From NCBI GenBank assembly GCA_964558395.1, contig CAZLDS010000068.1, forward strand, positions 1-12,863: DNA of 12,863 bases. The letters are read 5' to 3'. Both the position numbers and the translations under genes were made by a program. The notes under the pieces are model-generated. The model searched no databases, was not told the origin of the DNA, and saw nothing but the letters and a program-made list of their open reading frames with translations. This DNA is from CSP1-5 sp964558395 (GTDB lineage Bacteria > Methylomirabilota > Methylomirabilia > Methylomirabilales > CSP1-5). Within the stretch, counting starts at the first letter, position 1. Every line of letters starts with the position of its first letter. This document shows positions 1 through 6,930 of the stretch, one piece after another.

Positions 1-1
1 T

Positions 2-611
2 AGAGGCCCTTTCCATACCAAGAACCTGCCGGACTAATTCGACCGGGAATTGGTCAAAGAAGACAACCGGCGCACCCGAAAGGCGGCCCCTACAGAGGTG
101 AAAGGCGTCTTCGGAGAATTACCCCTCCACATCCGTCAGATGATCCATGTGCAACTGGGAAGTGGCCTTCGACCCCGTGAAAACTCGAGGCTCCAAACCC
201 ATGATGTTGAATTTAAGGACGGGGGGAGCGGTGCTCACCGTCACCCGCAAAGGAGGAAAAAAGCACACTGTGGGTGTGGGGCCTGGTGTCACACAGATAC
301 TCTATGACGTAGTGAAAGCCCTTCCCGATCAAGGCCCCATATGGCGGTACCCGAATGGCAAGCCCATCAAGAACTTCGATCGGGCATGGAAGGGAGCCTG
401 CAAGAGGGCTGGGACCACGGATCTACATGTACACGATCTCCGACGCACCTTCGCCACGAGAGCCCTAGAGAGTGGGGCCGACTTGGTAACCATTAAGGAG
501 CTGCTCGGGCACAGCAGTCTCAAGATCACCGAAAGATACCTATTCCCCGAGGCGAAGCGGCAGCGTAAAGTCGAGGATAGCACGGAACGCTTGCAAACAG
601 TTGAAACATAG
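2..611 (+). pseudogene. Tyrosine recombinase/integrase, broken C-terminal catalytic part
   Basis: This is the catalytic half of a phage/ICE-type tyrosine recombinase, which would cut and rejoin DNA at attachment sites. The first part reads in frame 2, with the box I arginine in GLRPRE (CGA at 170-172). The second part reads in frame 3, with the beta-hairpin lysine near TRKGGKK, HDLRR (His 432-434, Arg 441-443), LLGHSS (His 510-512) and the nucleophile Tyr in ERYLF (537-539). The full catalytic set is therefore visible across two frames. The switch falls in a run of six Gs at 221-226; with five Gs the text reads DVEFKDGGAVLTV, which is smooth for the family. An in-frame TAA at 35-37 interrupts it further upstream, and the N-terminal DNA-binding domain is outside the window or lost. 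A sequencing error in the G-run is possible for the frameshift, but the extra upstream stop favours true decay. It ends 33 nt before pheT, on the same strand. Confidence 0.85.
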
Positions 612-619
612 GCTATTAA
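591..619 (+). promoter_or_regulatory. Candidate sigma70-type promoter for pheT
   Basis: TTGCAA (591-596) and TATTAA (614-619) are separated by exactly 17 nt. Each matches the consensus at four of six positions. Transcription would begin near 626, giving a leader of about 20 nt that holds the pheT ribosome binding site. The -35 lies inside the last codons of the recombinase remnant. Only the sequence match supports it. It is plausible because pheS, whose promoter usually serves pheT, is not immediately upstream. Confidence 0.35.
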
Positions 620-644
620 CAGGGCAACAGACAAGGAAGGTCGC

Positions 645-3038
645 ATGAAGGTCAGCTTCAGTTGGCTCCAGGAATTCGTGAAGATTGCTCTCACCCCTCA
701 GGATCTCGCCGAACGCCTCACTATGGTCGGCCTCGAGGTGGAGGGGATTGACGAAATCCGACCGGCCTTTAAGAAGGTGGTAGTGGGGCGAATCGTGGCC
801 GTGCATCCCGTGGGGGGAGAGCTCAACGTGTGTCGGGTCGATGTAGGGAAATCGGTCGTGCCTATCCTGTGCGGCGCCCCAAACGTTACGGTTGGTACGC
901 GAGTTCCGGTGGTGCTGCCCGGGGGGTTCCTTCCCGACGGGAGGCGGATCGAAGAGGTAATGATCCGAGGGGAGCGATCAGTGGGCATGATCTGCTCTGA
1001 AAAGGAGTTAGGCCTTGGGGAGGATAGCGGGGGGACCTTGATTCTCGACGAGGATGCAATCCCCGGCGTCGATCTCACCGACGCTCTAAAGCTTCACGAT
1101 CATCTGCTTGAGGTTGCCGTGACTCCCAATCGGGGGGACTGTCTCTCCCACCTCGGGATCGCACGCGAGGTGGGGGCGCTGACGGGGGCGAGTGTGCACC
1201 TCAAATCGGGTAAGCCCGGCGAGGGAAAAACCCCGATCCGGAAACTCACGTCCGTGAGCGTGAAGGCCAGGGATCTCTGCCCTCAGTATTCTGCGCGCGT
1301 GATCCAGGGAGTGACAGTTGGGCCGTCCCCCTTCTGGCTGAGACGACGGCTCTCGCTCTGTGGCCTCAGGCCGATTAACAATGTCGTGGATGCCACAAAC
1401 TACGTCCTGTTAGAGATGGGCCAGCCGCTTCATGCTTTCGACCATGCGAGGCTCGAAGAGGGGCGGGTCGTGGTGTGCGCAGCCAAGGACGGGGAACAGA
1501 TCACGACGCTGGATGGGGTGGAGCGCACACTGCAGCCCGGGATGCTGGTCATTGCGGATGCGGTGAGGCCGATCGCCATCGCGGGAGTGATGGGGGGCGG
1601 CGCCACCGAGGTGACCGGTGCGACCCGAAACATCTTGCTGGAAAGCGCCCGCTTCCAGCAGGCAAGCGTTCGTCGAACGGCGAAAGCGTTGGGGCTCAGC
1701 ACCGAATCGTCCTACCGCTTTGAGCGGGGGGTTGATCCCAGCGGGGTCGTCCGGGCGCTGGATCGTGTGGCTCGGCTCATCAAAGAGCTGGCCGGGGGCC
1801 GTGTGGCCCAGGGTCTCATCAACCGTGAGGGCAAGCGACCGAGGCCTACTCCTCTCTTGCTCCGCGTGGAGAGGGTCGGTCAGATTTTGGGGACCTCGAT
1901 TCGCCAGAAGGAAATCGCGAGGTTGTTGGCACGGATCCAGTGCCGGGTGAAACAACGCGGGACAAAGGCCCTGGTGGTCTCCGCCCCGAGCCATCGACTG
2001 GATCTCACCCGGGAAATCGACTTCGTCGAGGAGGTGACACGCTTGAAGGGGATCGATCAGATTCCGACGACCCTGCCGGGGGGCCAGGTTCAACCAACAA
2101 GAGTCACTCCCTTTTGTGGGATTGAACGGCAGATTCGTCGGCTCTTGACCGCGTGCGGATTCCAAGAGACGGTGAATTTTAGCTTTACACGAGAGGACCT
2201 TTTTGATAAATTACAGCTACCTACAGGGGATTTGCGGCGCCGTGTCGTGCGGATTCGAAATCCTTTGGGAGGGGAGGCGGTCTTACGGAGTTTTCTTCTC
2301 CCCTCGCTGCTCGAGAACCTTCTTTTGAATGAAAACCGGGGGAGTCGGGACATCAAGCTCTTTGAAATTGCGCGAGTTTTTCGTGCGCAACCTGGGACGG
2401 CCGGGCCCGTCGAGGGTCGGGTTGCAGGTATCCTTGCCGCGGGGGGTCGGTTCTTCCCGTGGTGGGGTGTGGCGAGCGGTACGGTTGATTTCTACGATCT
2501 CAAGGGAGTCCTACAGGCCCTCGAGAGAGTCGTGGGCCTGTCCGCAACCCTCAGGGGGGGACGGGAAATTCCATATCTGCATCCTGGTCGGCAGGCAGAG
2601 GTTATGTTTGGGCGCCAGGTGTTAGGGTGGATCGGTGAACTCCACCCAGAGGTGGTCCGAATCTTTGATCTCAAAACGGATGCCGTTGCCATGGAGGTCG
2701 ATCTGGATCTACTCGATCGGCACCGGAAGCCTGCAGCCAGGTATACGCCTTTGCCCAGGTATCCCGCAGTCTTCCGGGACGTGGCAGTGGTGCTCCAGGA
2801 GACAGTGCCGGCCGGCCAAGTGGAGGCAGCCATTCGCCGGACCGGGGGGGCTCTCGTGGAGAGGGTAGATCTTTTTGATGTGTATCGTGGAGAGCCGGTT
2901 CCTCAGGGGAAAAAGAGCCTGGCGTTTTCGATTCAATACCGTGCGGCGGATCGGACTCTCACCGATGAGGAAGTGGCGGCGATTCACGGAAGGATCGTTC
3001 AGACGTTAGAGAAAGAGCTGGGGGGCGTCCTGCGATGA
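645..3038 (+). CDS. pheT: Phenylalanine--tRNA ligase beta subunit
   Basis: This is the beta subunit of the cytoplasmic alpha2beta2 phenylalanyl-tRNA synthetase. It binds tRNA-Phe and edits mischarged Tyr-tRNA, while the alpha subunit (PheS) carries the aminoacylation site. The 797 residues match the usual ~795-805. Domains seen in order: N-terminal segment MKVSFSWLQEFV; EMAP/OB tRNA-binding domain, about 39-150 (NVCRVDVG, ILCGAPNV, GVMICSEKELGLG-like); B3/B4 editing domain, about 210-385 (NNVVDATNYVLLEMGQPLHAFD, shortened here to its start and end); B5 domain, about 400-475; catalytic-like core; and a C-terminal ferredoxin-like anticodon-binding domain, about 705-797 (RYPAVFRDVAVV). The ATG is fixed by AAGGAAGG at 633-640, four bases upstream. 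It overlaps the next gene by ATGA. pheS is not in the window; a recombinase remnant occupies its usual place, so the partner must be encoded elsewhere or further upstream. Confidence 0.97.
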   Translation: MKVSFSWLQEFVKIALTPQDLAERLTMVGLEVEGIDEIRPAFKKVVVGRIVAVHPVGGELNVCRVDVGKSVVPILCGAPNVTVGTRVPVVLPGGFLPDGRRIEEVMIRGERSVGMICSEKELGLGEDSGGTLILDEDAIPGVDLTDALKLHDHLLEVAVTPNRGDCLSHLGIAREVGALTGASVHLKSGKPGEGKTPIRKLTSVSVKARDLCPQYSARVIQGVTVGPSPFWLRRRLSLCGLRPINNVVDATNYVLLEMGQPLHAFDHARLEEGRVVVCAAKDGEQITTLDGVERTLQPGMLVIADAVRPIAIAGVMGGGATEVTGATRNILLESARFQQASVRRTAKALGLSTESSYRFERGVDPSGVVRALDRVARLIKELAGGRVAQGLINREGKRPRPTPLLLRVERVGQILGTSIRQKEIARLLARIQCRVKQRGTKALVVSAPSHRLDLTREIDFVEEVTRLKGIDQIPTTLPGGQVQPTRVTPFCGIERQIRRLLTACGFQETVNFSFTREDLFDKLQLPTGDLRRRVVRIRNPLGGEAVLRSFLLPSLLENLLLNENRGSRDIKLFEIARVFRAQPGTAGPVEGRVAGILAAGGRFFPWWGVASGTVDFYDLKGVLQALERVVGLSATLRGGREIPYLHPGRQAEVMFGRQVLGWIGELHPEVVRIFDLKTDAVAMEVDLDLLDRHRKPAARYTPLPRYPAVFRDVAVVLQETVPAGQVEAAIRRTGGALVERVDLFDVYRGEPVPQGKKSLAFSIQYRAADRTLTDEEVAAIHGRIVQTLEKELGGVLR

Positions 3039-3298
3039 TCCTCGAAAGGCTTCAAGACCTGGAAGGGAAGGTCCGGGAATTCGTCTCATTGCTTCAGCAA
3101 TGTGAATCGGAGAAAAAAGCCCTGGAGAGTCGGGTAGAAACTATGGAAGAAGAGTTCAAGCGGGCGCAGACCGAGAAAACGACTTTGCAAAAGGCCATAG
3201 AACGGCTCGAGGCCGAGCGACAAGAAATCCGGTCCCGCGTGGATGAAATGCTCGGAGAGGTCTCCCGGGTGGAGGCCGTCCTGCAAGAACGCCGATGA
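3035..3298 (+). CDS. Small coiled-coil protein, ZapB-like
   Basis: This 87-residue protein is almost entirely charged and heptad-like from about residue 3 to 84. It is rich in Glu, Lys, Arg and Leu, with no membrane segment or signal peptide, and it fits one continuous coiled coil. Proteins of this size and composition directly before zapA are usually described as ZapB-like or DUF904-like division factors that bridge the FtsZ ring. Here that function is inferred mainly from position, because coiled-coil sequence alone is not diagnostic. The start ATG sits in an ATGA overlap with the pheT stop, and its own stop overlaps the zapA start in the same way, which indicates translational coupling through pheT - this gene - zapA. 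Confidence 0.75.
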   Translation: MILERLQDLEGKVREFVSLLQQCESEKKALESRVETMEEEFKRAQTEKTTLQKAIERLEAERQEIRSRVDEMLGEVSRVEAVLQERR

Positions 3299-3618
3299 CC
3301 GGTCCGGGCGATTTGATACACGTCGAGATCTTTGGTGAACGGTATACCCTGCGGGGGTTGGGGGGGGAGGATTCCGCGTACACCCAACGGGTGGCGCAGT
3401 ATGTCGATCAACAGATCCACGAAGTGGCAGGTGGGACGGCCATCCTTTCCGTCAAGATGGCGGTGCTGGCTTCTTTGAACATTGCAGATGCCTATCTGAA
3501 GCTGGAGGAACGGGTGAAGAAGGAGGAGACTGCAGCGGCGGCGAAAGTTCAAGCGTTGGAAGCGGAGCTGGATGCAGTGATCAAGCGGAAGCCCTCAACC
3601 GGAGGGCGGCACAAGTGA
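3295..3618 (+). CDS. zapA: Cell division protein ZapA
   Basis: ZapA is a cytoplasmic protein that binds FtsZ and promotes bundling of protofilaments at the division site. The 107-residue product has the family layout. An N-terminal beta-strand domain (about 6-30) carries VEIFGERYTLRG, followed by an alpha segment, about 34-65, with YVDQQIHEV and the typical VKMAVLASLNIADAYLKLEE. A C-terminal coiled coil runs to about residue 97. Length is normal for the family (~90-110). The ATG start overlaps the previous stop as ATGA. Immediately downstream is a non-coding RNA with 6S RNA structure and then fthC. That arrangement is widely conserved in bacteria and supports both calls. Confidence 0.92.
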   Translation: MTGPGDLIHVEIFGERYTLRGLGGEDSAYTQRVAQYVDQQIHEVAGGTAILSVKMAVLASLNIADAYLKLEERVKKEETAAAAKVQALEAELDAVIKRKPSTGGRHK

Positions 3619-3621
3619 CGA

Positions 3622-3838
3622 TCGAGACCCCCTGCCGTGTTCGTGATGGGGTAGGTTTCCTTGAACCATTGGAAAAAAGTCGGGAGCCCCTACAATTGCG
3701 TGGTGTGCATGCCCTGAGCCTGGCAAAGGGCCATACCCTGAGCCAGTCAAAGGGAAGCCTGAAGCGCATGCGGGGCACCCACCTGCAAGGGCAGGTTCAT
3801 GAGGAAACGCCCACACGACACCGAGGTGGGGGGTTTTT
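3622..3838 (+). ncRNA. ssrS: 6S RNA
   Basis: 6S RNA binds housekeeping-sigma RNA polymerase by mimicking an open promoter. The call rests on position (between zapA and fthC, its usual place), size (~210 nt) and fold. A long closing helix can form between about 3628-3650 and 3810-3833, with strong blocks TCGTG/CACGA and GGG/CCC plus scattered bulges. The interior is a large bubble whose 3' strand holds a perfect small hairpin, ACCTGC-AAGG-GCAGGT (3781-3796), matching the small 3'-strand hairpin known in 6S RNAs. An apical arm is closed by GGTG/CACC (3702-3705/3776-3779) and GCATGC/GCATGC (3707-3712/3766-3771). The 5' strand can also fold locally (GTAGG 3651-3655 with CCTAC 3689-3693; TTTCC 3656-3660 with GGAAA 3671-3675). 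The closing helix ends in a G-run followed by TTTTTGTCTTT, a plausible termination signal. No clear dedicated promoter is seen, so it may be processed from the operon transcript. Exact ends are estimates. Confidence 0.78.
3712..3754 (+). repeat. Two tandem copies of a 19-nt REP-like palindromic unit in the 6S RNA apical arm
   Basis: CCCTGAGCCTGGCAAAGGG (3712-3730) and CCCTGAGCCAGTCAAAGGG (3736-3754) are identical at 17 of 19 positions and repeat with a 24-nt period. Each is an imperfect palindrome (CCCT...AGGG). The unit resembles the CCCTGAGC-TTGTCGAAGGG family of dispersed palindromes that I know from many environmental bacterial genomes; that link is from memory, not from a search. The two units can pair with each other: CTGGC (3720-3724) with GCCAG (3742-3746), AGGG (3727-3730) with CCCT (3736-3739), and the outer CCT/AGG, making one extended hairpin. 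Confidence 0.7.
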
Positions 3839-3943
3839 GTCTTTCCGCTTTCCCGCCGTCATTCCCCCTGTAGTTTACCCTCTGGTCTGACCGGCCGACG
3901 AGAGGCTCTCTTCTCCTTCCACCCACCGGGCGAGACCCGGCCT
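3839..3943 (+). other. Intergenic leader of fthC with GC hairpin at the ribosome-binding position
   Basis: These 105 nt between the 6S RNA and fthC contain no convincing gene and no good promoter. Two inverted repeats stand out. GAGAG-G-CTCTC lies at 3900-3910. CCGGG-CGAGA-CCCGG (3926-3940), a perfect 5-bp stem, ends 3 nt before the fthC ATG. No purine-rich Shine-Dalgarno sequence is visible in the usual window, because that space is taken by the hairpin. Initiation of fthC may therefore be weak, structured or leaderless-like. The fold is seen in the sequence; any regulatory effect is inferred. Confidence 0.4.
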
Positions 3944-4549
3944 ATGAGTTCAAAGGGCACTGTGCGCGCAGAGATGCGTCGGCTGAGCCAGGAAATTGCC
4001 CCTGCCGATCGCAAGGAGTGGAGCCGTCAGATCACCGAGCGGCTCTGGACATTTGACTCTTTTGCGTACGCGCGGCGCGTCGTCTTTTATGCTGGTACCG
4101 ATGGTGAGGTGGAGACGCTTCCGCTGCTTCATCGGTGGATCGAGACGGGGCGGAAGATCATCCTCCCCCGGGTCGTAGGAGACGGGATACGTCTAGTAGA
4201 GGTGGACCACCTCGAGGACCTGGCTCCAGGGTACCGGGGAATTCTCGAACCGAGACCCGGTTCCGGGAAGATGGTTGGGTGGGAGGAAGTCGAGATCGTC
4301 CTGGTACCGGGGTTAGCGTTTGACCTACAGGGCAATCGGTTAGGTCGGGGGGGCGGGCACTACGACCGAGGCCTCGCCCGTATGAACCCGAAGGCTTTGA
4401 AGATCGGTCTTGCCTTTGATTTTCAAGTGGTGGAACGTCTTCCCGCGGAGGGCCGCGATATGCCGGTCGATCTGGTGGTGACGGAGAACCGGATAGTCGA
4501 AGCGGGAGGAGCGAAGGAGGGTCCCATGGGTGGACCCCTGGGGAGGTGA
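3944..4549 (+). CDS. fthC: 5-formyltetrahydrofolate cyclo-ligase
   Basis: This enzyme (methenyl-THF synthetase, YgfA family) uses ATP to convert 5-formyl-THF to 5,10-methenyl-THF, clearing a non-productive folate and returning it to the one-carbon pool. The 201-residue length is normal. Visible motifs are basic residues near the N-terminus (K4, R8), DGEVET at 53-58, GILEP at 99-103, and the nucleotide-binding signature GNRLGRGGGHYDR at 130-142. The PVDLVVTE-type C-terminal strand (about 177-184) is also present. It follows the 6S RNA, the usual place for this gene. Its C-terminal tail (about 189-201, Gly/Pro-rich) overlaps the upstream-most possible start of rny. FolD, encoded further along the same cluster, acts on the same 5,10-methenyl-THF. 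Confidence 0.95.
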   Translation: MSSKGTVRAEMRRLSQEIAPADRKEWSRQITERLWTFDSFAYARRVVFYAGTDGEVETLPLLHRWIETGRKIILPRVVGDGIRLVEVDHLEDLAPGYRGILEPRPGSGKMVGWEEVEIVLVPGLAFDLQGNRLGRGGGHYDRGLARMNPKALKIGLAFDFQVVERLPAEGRDMPVDLVVTENRIVEAGGAKEGPMGGPLGR

Positions 4550-4556
4550 GGGAACC

Positions 4557-6122
4557 GTGGAGATCGTGGGAATGAGCGGGTTGGCCCTTGTTGGTGTGGC
4601 AGTTGTCTGCCTCGCCGTGGGTTTTGTAGCCCGGAGCGTGCTGGGACGCCGCCGGATCACCGAGTCCGAGGAGCGGGCCCGCGCGATCATGGCTGATGCT
4701 GCGAAGGAAGGCGACCGGCGGCGGAAGGAGGCAGAGCTCGAGGTCAAGGATATGATCTTCCGGGCCAAGGAGGACTTGGAGACTGAGGCCCGAGGACGTC
4801 GAAACGAAATGCAGGGGTTGGAGCGACGACTACTCCAGCGGGAGGAATCGTTAGAGCGGAAACTGGATCTCTTGGATCGTCGGGAGCAACACATCAGTGG
4901 GAGGGATGCGGAAGTTGCTCAGCGCGAGCAGTCGGTTCGAGAAAGTGAAAGCAAGTACGAGGCACTCCTGGCGGAAGAGCGGAAGAACCTCGAGCGCATT
5001 TCAGGGATGACGGCGGAGGAAGCCAAGCGCGTCCTAATGCGGCACCTGGAGAGCGAGGCCCGACTGGAAGCCATGGCCCTCGTCAAGCGCATCGAGGATG
5101 AGGCGAGAGAGACGGCGGACCGAAAGGCCAAAGAGATCCTGGCCATCGCCATCGACCGATGTGCCTCAGACTTTGTCGCTGAAGCCACCGTCTCCGTGGT
5201 AGATCTGCCGAGTGATGACATGAAAGGACGAATCATTGGTCGAGAGGGGCGAAACATTCGAGCCTTCGAAAAGGCCACCGGGATTGATGTTATCGTGGAC
5301 GATACTCCCGAGGCGGTGATCCTTTCGGGATTCGATCCGGTCCGGCGAGAGATAGCCCGACTCGCGATGGGACGCCTTATCACCGACGGTCGCATCCATC
5401 CAGCCCGAATTGAAGAAGTGGTGGAAAAGGTCAAAAAGGAGATCGACGAGAAGATCCGCGAAGTGGGTGAGCAAGTTACCTTTGAGCTAGGGGTGACGGG
5501 ATTGCATCCGGAGCTGATGCGACTCGTCGGGAGGCTCCAATACCGGACGAGCTACTCTCAGAATCAGTTGCATCACACGAAGGAGGTCGCACAGTTGGCG
5601 ACCATGATCGCCGCCGAGATGAGATTGGACCCTGGACTGGTGAAGCGGGCCGCACTGCTGCATGATGTGGGCAAATCGGTGGACGGCTACCATGAGGGAA
5701 CGCACACCCAGATCGCCGCGGAGTTCGCGAAAAAGTACGGAGAGCATCCCAACGTTATTAATGCCATCGCTGCCCATCATGAGGATGAAGAACCAAACTG
5801 CATCGAGGCCATCATCCTCCAGGCGGCGGATTCCCTCTCCGCGGCTCGCCCTGGGGCCCGTCGGGAGATTTTAGAATCCTACGTGAAGCGATTGGAGAAG
5901 CTGGAGAAGATCGCTGACTCCTTCAAGGGTGTTTCCAAGTCCTACGCGATCCAGGCCGGGCGGGAAATTCGGATTATTGTAGAGAGCGGGCAGGTTTCCG
6001 ATACCGATGCGCAACAGATGTCCCGAGAGATCGCCAGGCGGATCGAGCAGGAATTGGAATACCCTGGCCACGTGAAGGTGACGGTGATCCGGGAGACCCG
6101 AGCCGTCGAGTACGCCAAGTGA
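4557..6122 (+). CDS. rny: Ribonuclease Y
   Basis: RNase Y is a membrane-anchored endoribonuclease that starts mRNA decay. Seen in order, using a GTG start at 4557 (521 residues, normal for the family): an N-terminal hydrophobic anchor, about 2-24; a long charged coiled coil, about 30-190; a KH RNA-binding domain with GRIIGREGRNIRAFE at 224-238; and an HD hydrolase domain with LLHDVGKS (H369-D370) and HHEDEEP. The conserved C-terminal region (KVTVIRETRAVEYAK) is intact. The start is not certain. GTG 4557 has GGGAGGTGAGG upstream at good spacing. GTG 4530, preceded by AAGGAGG, would add nine residues and overlap fthC, and ATG 4572 would be shorter. The next gene starts 5 nt after the stop. Confidence 0.97.
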   Translation: MEIVGMSGLALVGVAVVCLAVGFVARSVLGRRRITESEERARAIMADAAKEGDRRRKEAELEVKDMIFRAKEDLETEARGRRNEMQGLERRLLQREESLERKLDLLDRREQHISGRDAEVAQREQSVRESESKYEALLAEERKNLERISGMTAEEAKRVLMRHLESEARLEAMALVKRIEDEARETADRKAKEILAIAIDRCASDFVAEATVSVVDLPSDDMKGRIIGREGRNIRAFEKATGIDVIVDDTPEAVILSGFDPVRREIARLAMGRLITDGRIHPARIEEVVEKVKKEIDEKIREVGEQVTFELGVTGLHPELMRLVGRLQYRTSYSQNQLHHTKEVAQLATMIAAEMRLDPGLVKRAALLHDVGKSVDGYHEGTHTQIAAEFAKKYGEHPNVINAIAAHHEDEEPNCIEAIILQAADSLSAARPGARREILESYVKRLEKLEKIADSFKGVSKSYAIQAGREIRIIVESGQVSDTDAQQMSREIARRIEQELEYPGHVKVTVIRETRAVEYAK

Positions 6123-6127
6123 GATAG

Positions 6128-6922
6128 ATGAAGGTCCTGTTCATTGGTGACATCGTCGGCAAGCCGGGCCGGCAGGCCGTAACCGCATTGCTGTCACGTG
6201 TCCAGAAGGAGCACGCAATTACGTTAACGATTGCCAATGCCGAGAATGCGGCCGGCGGTTTCGGAATCACCCCTTCGGTTGCGGAGGAGCTCTTCCGAGC
6301 AGGCATCGATCTCCTCACCTCGGGAAACCATATCTGGGACAAGAAAGAAGCGGAACTCTACATCGCCGGCGAACGGCGTCTCCTCCGTCCCGCAAACTAC
6401 CCGGAACCGGTCCCGGGGTCTGGAGTGACGATTTGGGAGCAGGAAGGGCGTCGAGTCGGGGTGTTGAATTTGCAGGGAAGGGTCTTCATGCCGACCATTC
6501 ACTGTCCCTTTCAGGTCGGCGAAGAAAAGATCGGCCTTCTCAAGGAGGCAACCGACCTCATCGTTATCGACTTTCACGCGGAGGCGACCTCAGAAAAGCA
6601 GGCTTTTGCTCGTTTCGTTGACGGGCGCGTGTCTGCCGTTGTAGGCACGCATACCCACGTCCAGACCGCCGACGAGCAGATCCTCCCTGCTGGCACAGCC
6701 TACATCTCTGATGTGGGGATGACGGGACCCAGCGACTCCGTCATCGGGATGGAGGTCTCGGACGTCATCCGTCGCTTCTTGACCCAAATCCCTTCCAAAT
6801 TTCGGGTGGCAAAGGGCTCTCCAATCTTCTCCGCCGTTGTCCTCGATTTGGATGACGTAAGCGGCACGGCCAGGGGTATTACCCGTCTTCAGCTTCGCGA
6901 GGAGTGGGGAAGCGTGCCATAG
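6128..6922 (+). CDS. ymdB: YmdB-type metallophosphoesterase (2',3'-cyclic nucleotide phosphodiesterase family)
   Basis: This is a member of the TIGR00282/YmdB calcineurin-like phosphoesterase family, cytoplasmic enzymes with a dinuclear metal centre that hydrolyse cyclic nucleotides. The 264 residues cover the whole family length. Metal-site motifs are complete: GDIVG (D8), NAENAAGG (E39, N40), TSGNHIWD (N67, H68), DFHAEATSEK (H150) and GTHTHVQTAD (H175, H177), followed by DVGMTGP. It begins 5 nt after rny. The rny-ymdB pairing is common (for example in Bacilli) and suggests a shared role in RNA-related regulation, but the physiological substrate cannot be read from sequence. The ribosome binding site is weak (TGAGATAG), consistent with coupling to rny. 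Confidence 0.95.
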   Translation: MKVLFIGDIVGKPGRQAVTALLSRVQKEHAITLTIANAENAAGGFGITPSVAEELFRAGIDLLTSGNHIWDKKEAELYIAGERRLLRPANYPEPVPGSGVTIWEQEGRRVGVLNLQGRVFMPTIHCPFQVGEEKIGLLKEATDLIVIDFHAEATSEKQAFARFVDGRVSAVVGTHTHVQTADEQILPAGTAYISDVGMTGPSDSVIGMEVSDVIRRFLTQIPSKFRVAKGSPIFSAVVLDLDDVSGTARGITRLQLREEWGSVP

Positions 6923-6930
6923 GGGGAAAG

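Noticed and set aside
1..49. attachment site or tRNA 3' end next to the integrase
   Set aside because: No tRNA-like sequence or direct repeat was seen in or beside the remnant; the element's ends must be outside the window or lost.
1410..2165. Minus-strand open frame of 251 codons inside pheT
   Set aside because: It is fully inside the B3/B4-B5 region of pheT, low-complexity and family-less; a shadow of GC-rich coding sequence.
3712..3754. Possible CRISPR repeat pair
   Set aside because: Only two short units with a 5-nt gap between them, no spacer-sized interval and no cas genes; it is a palindromic REP-like pair.
3615..3890. GTG-started 91-codon open frame after zapA
   Set aside because: It spans the whole 6S RNA fold and its tandem repeats. 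The repeated peptide (ALSLAKGHTLSQSKGS) comes only from the DNA repeat, and there is no ribosome site.
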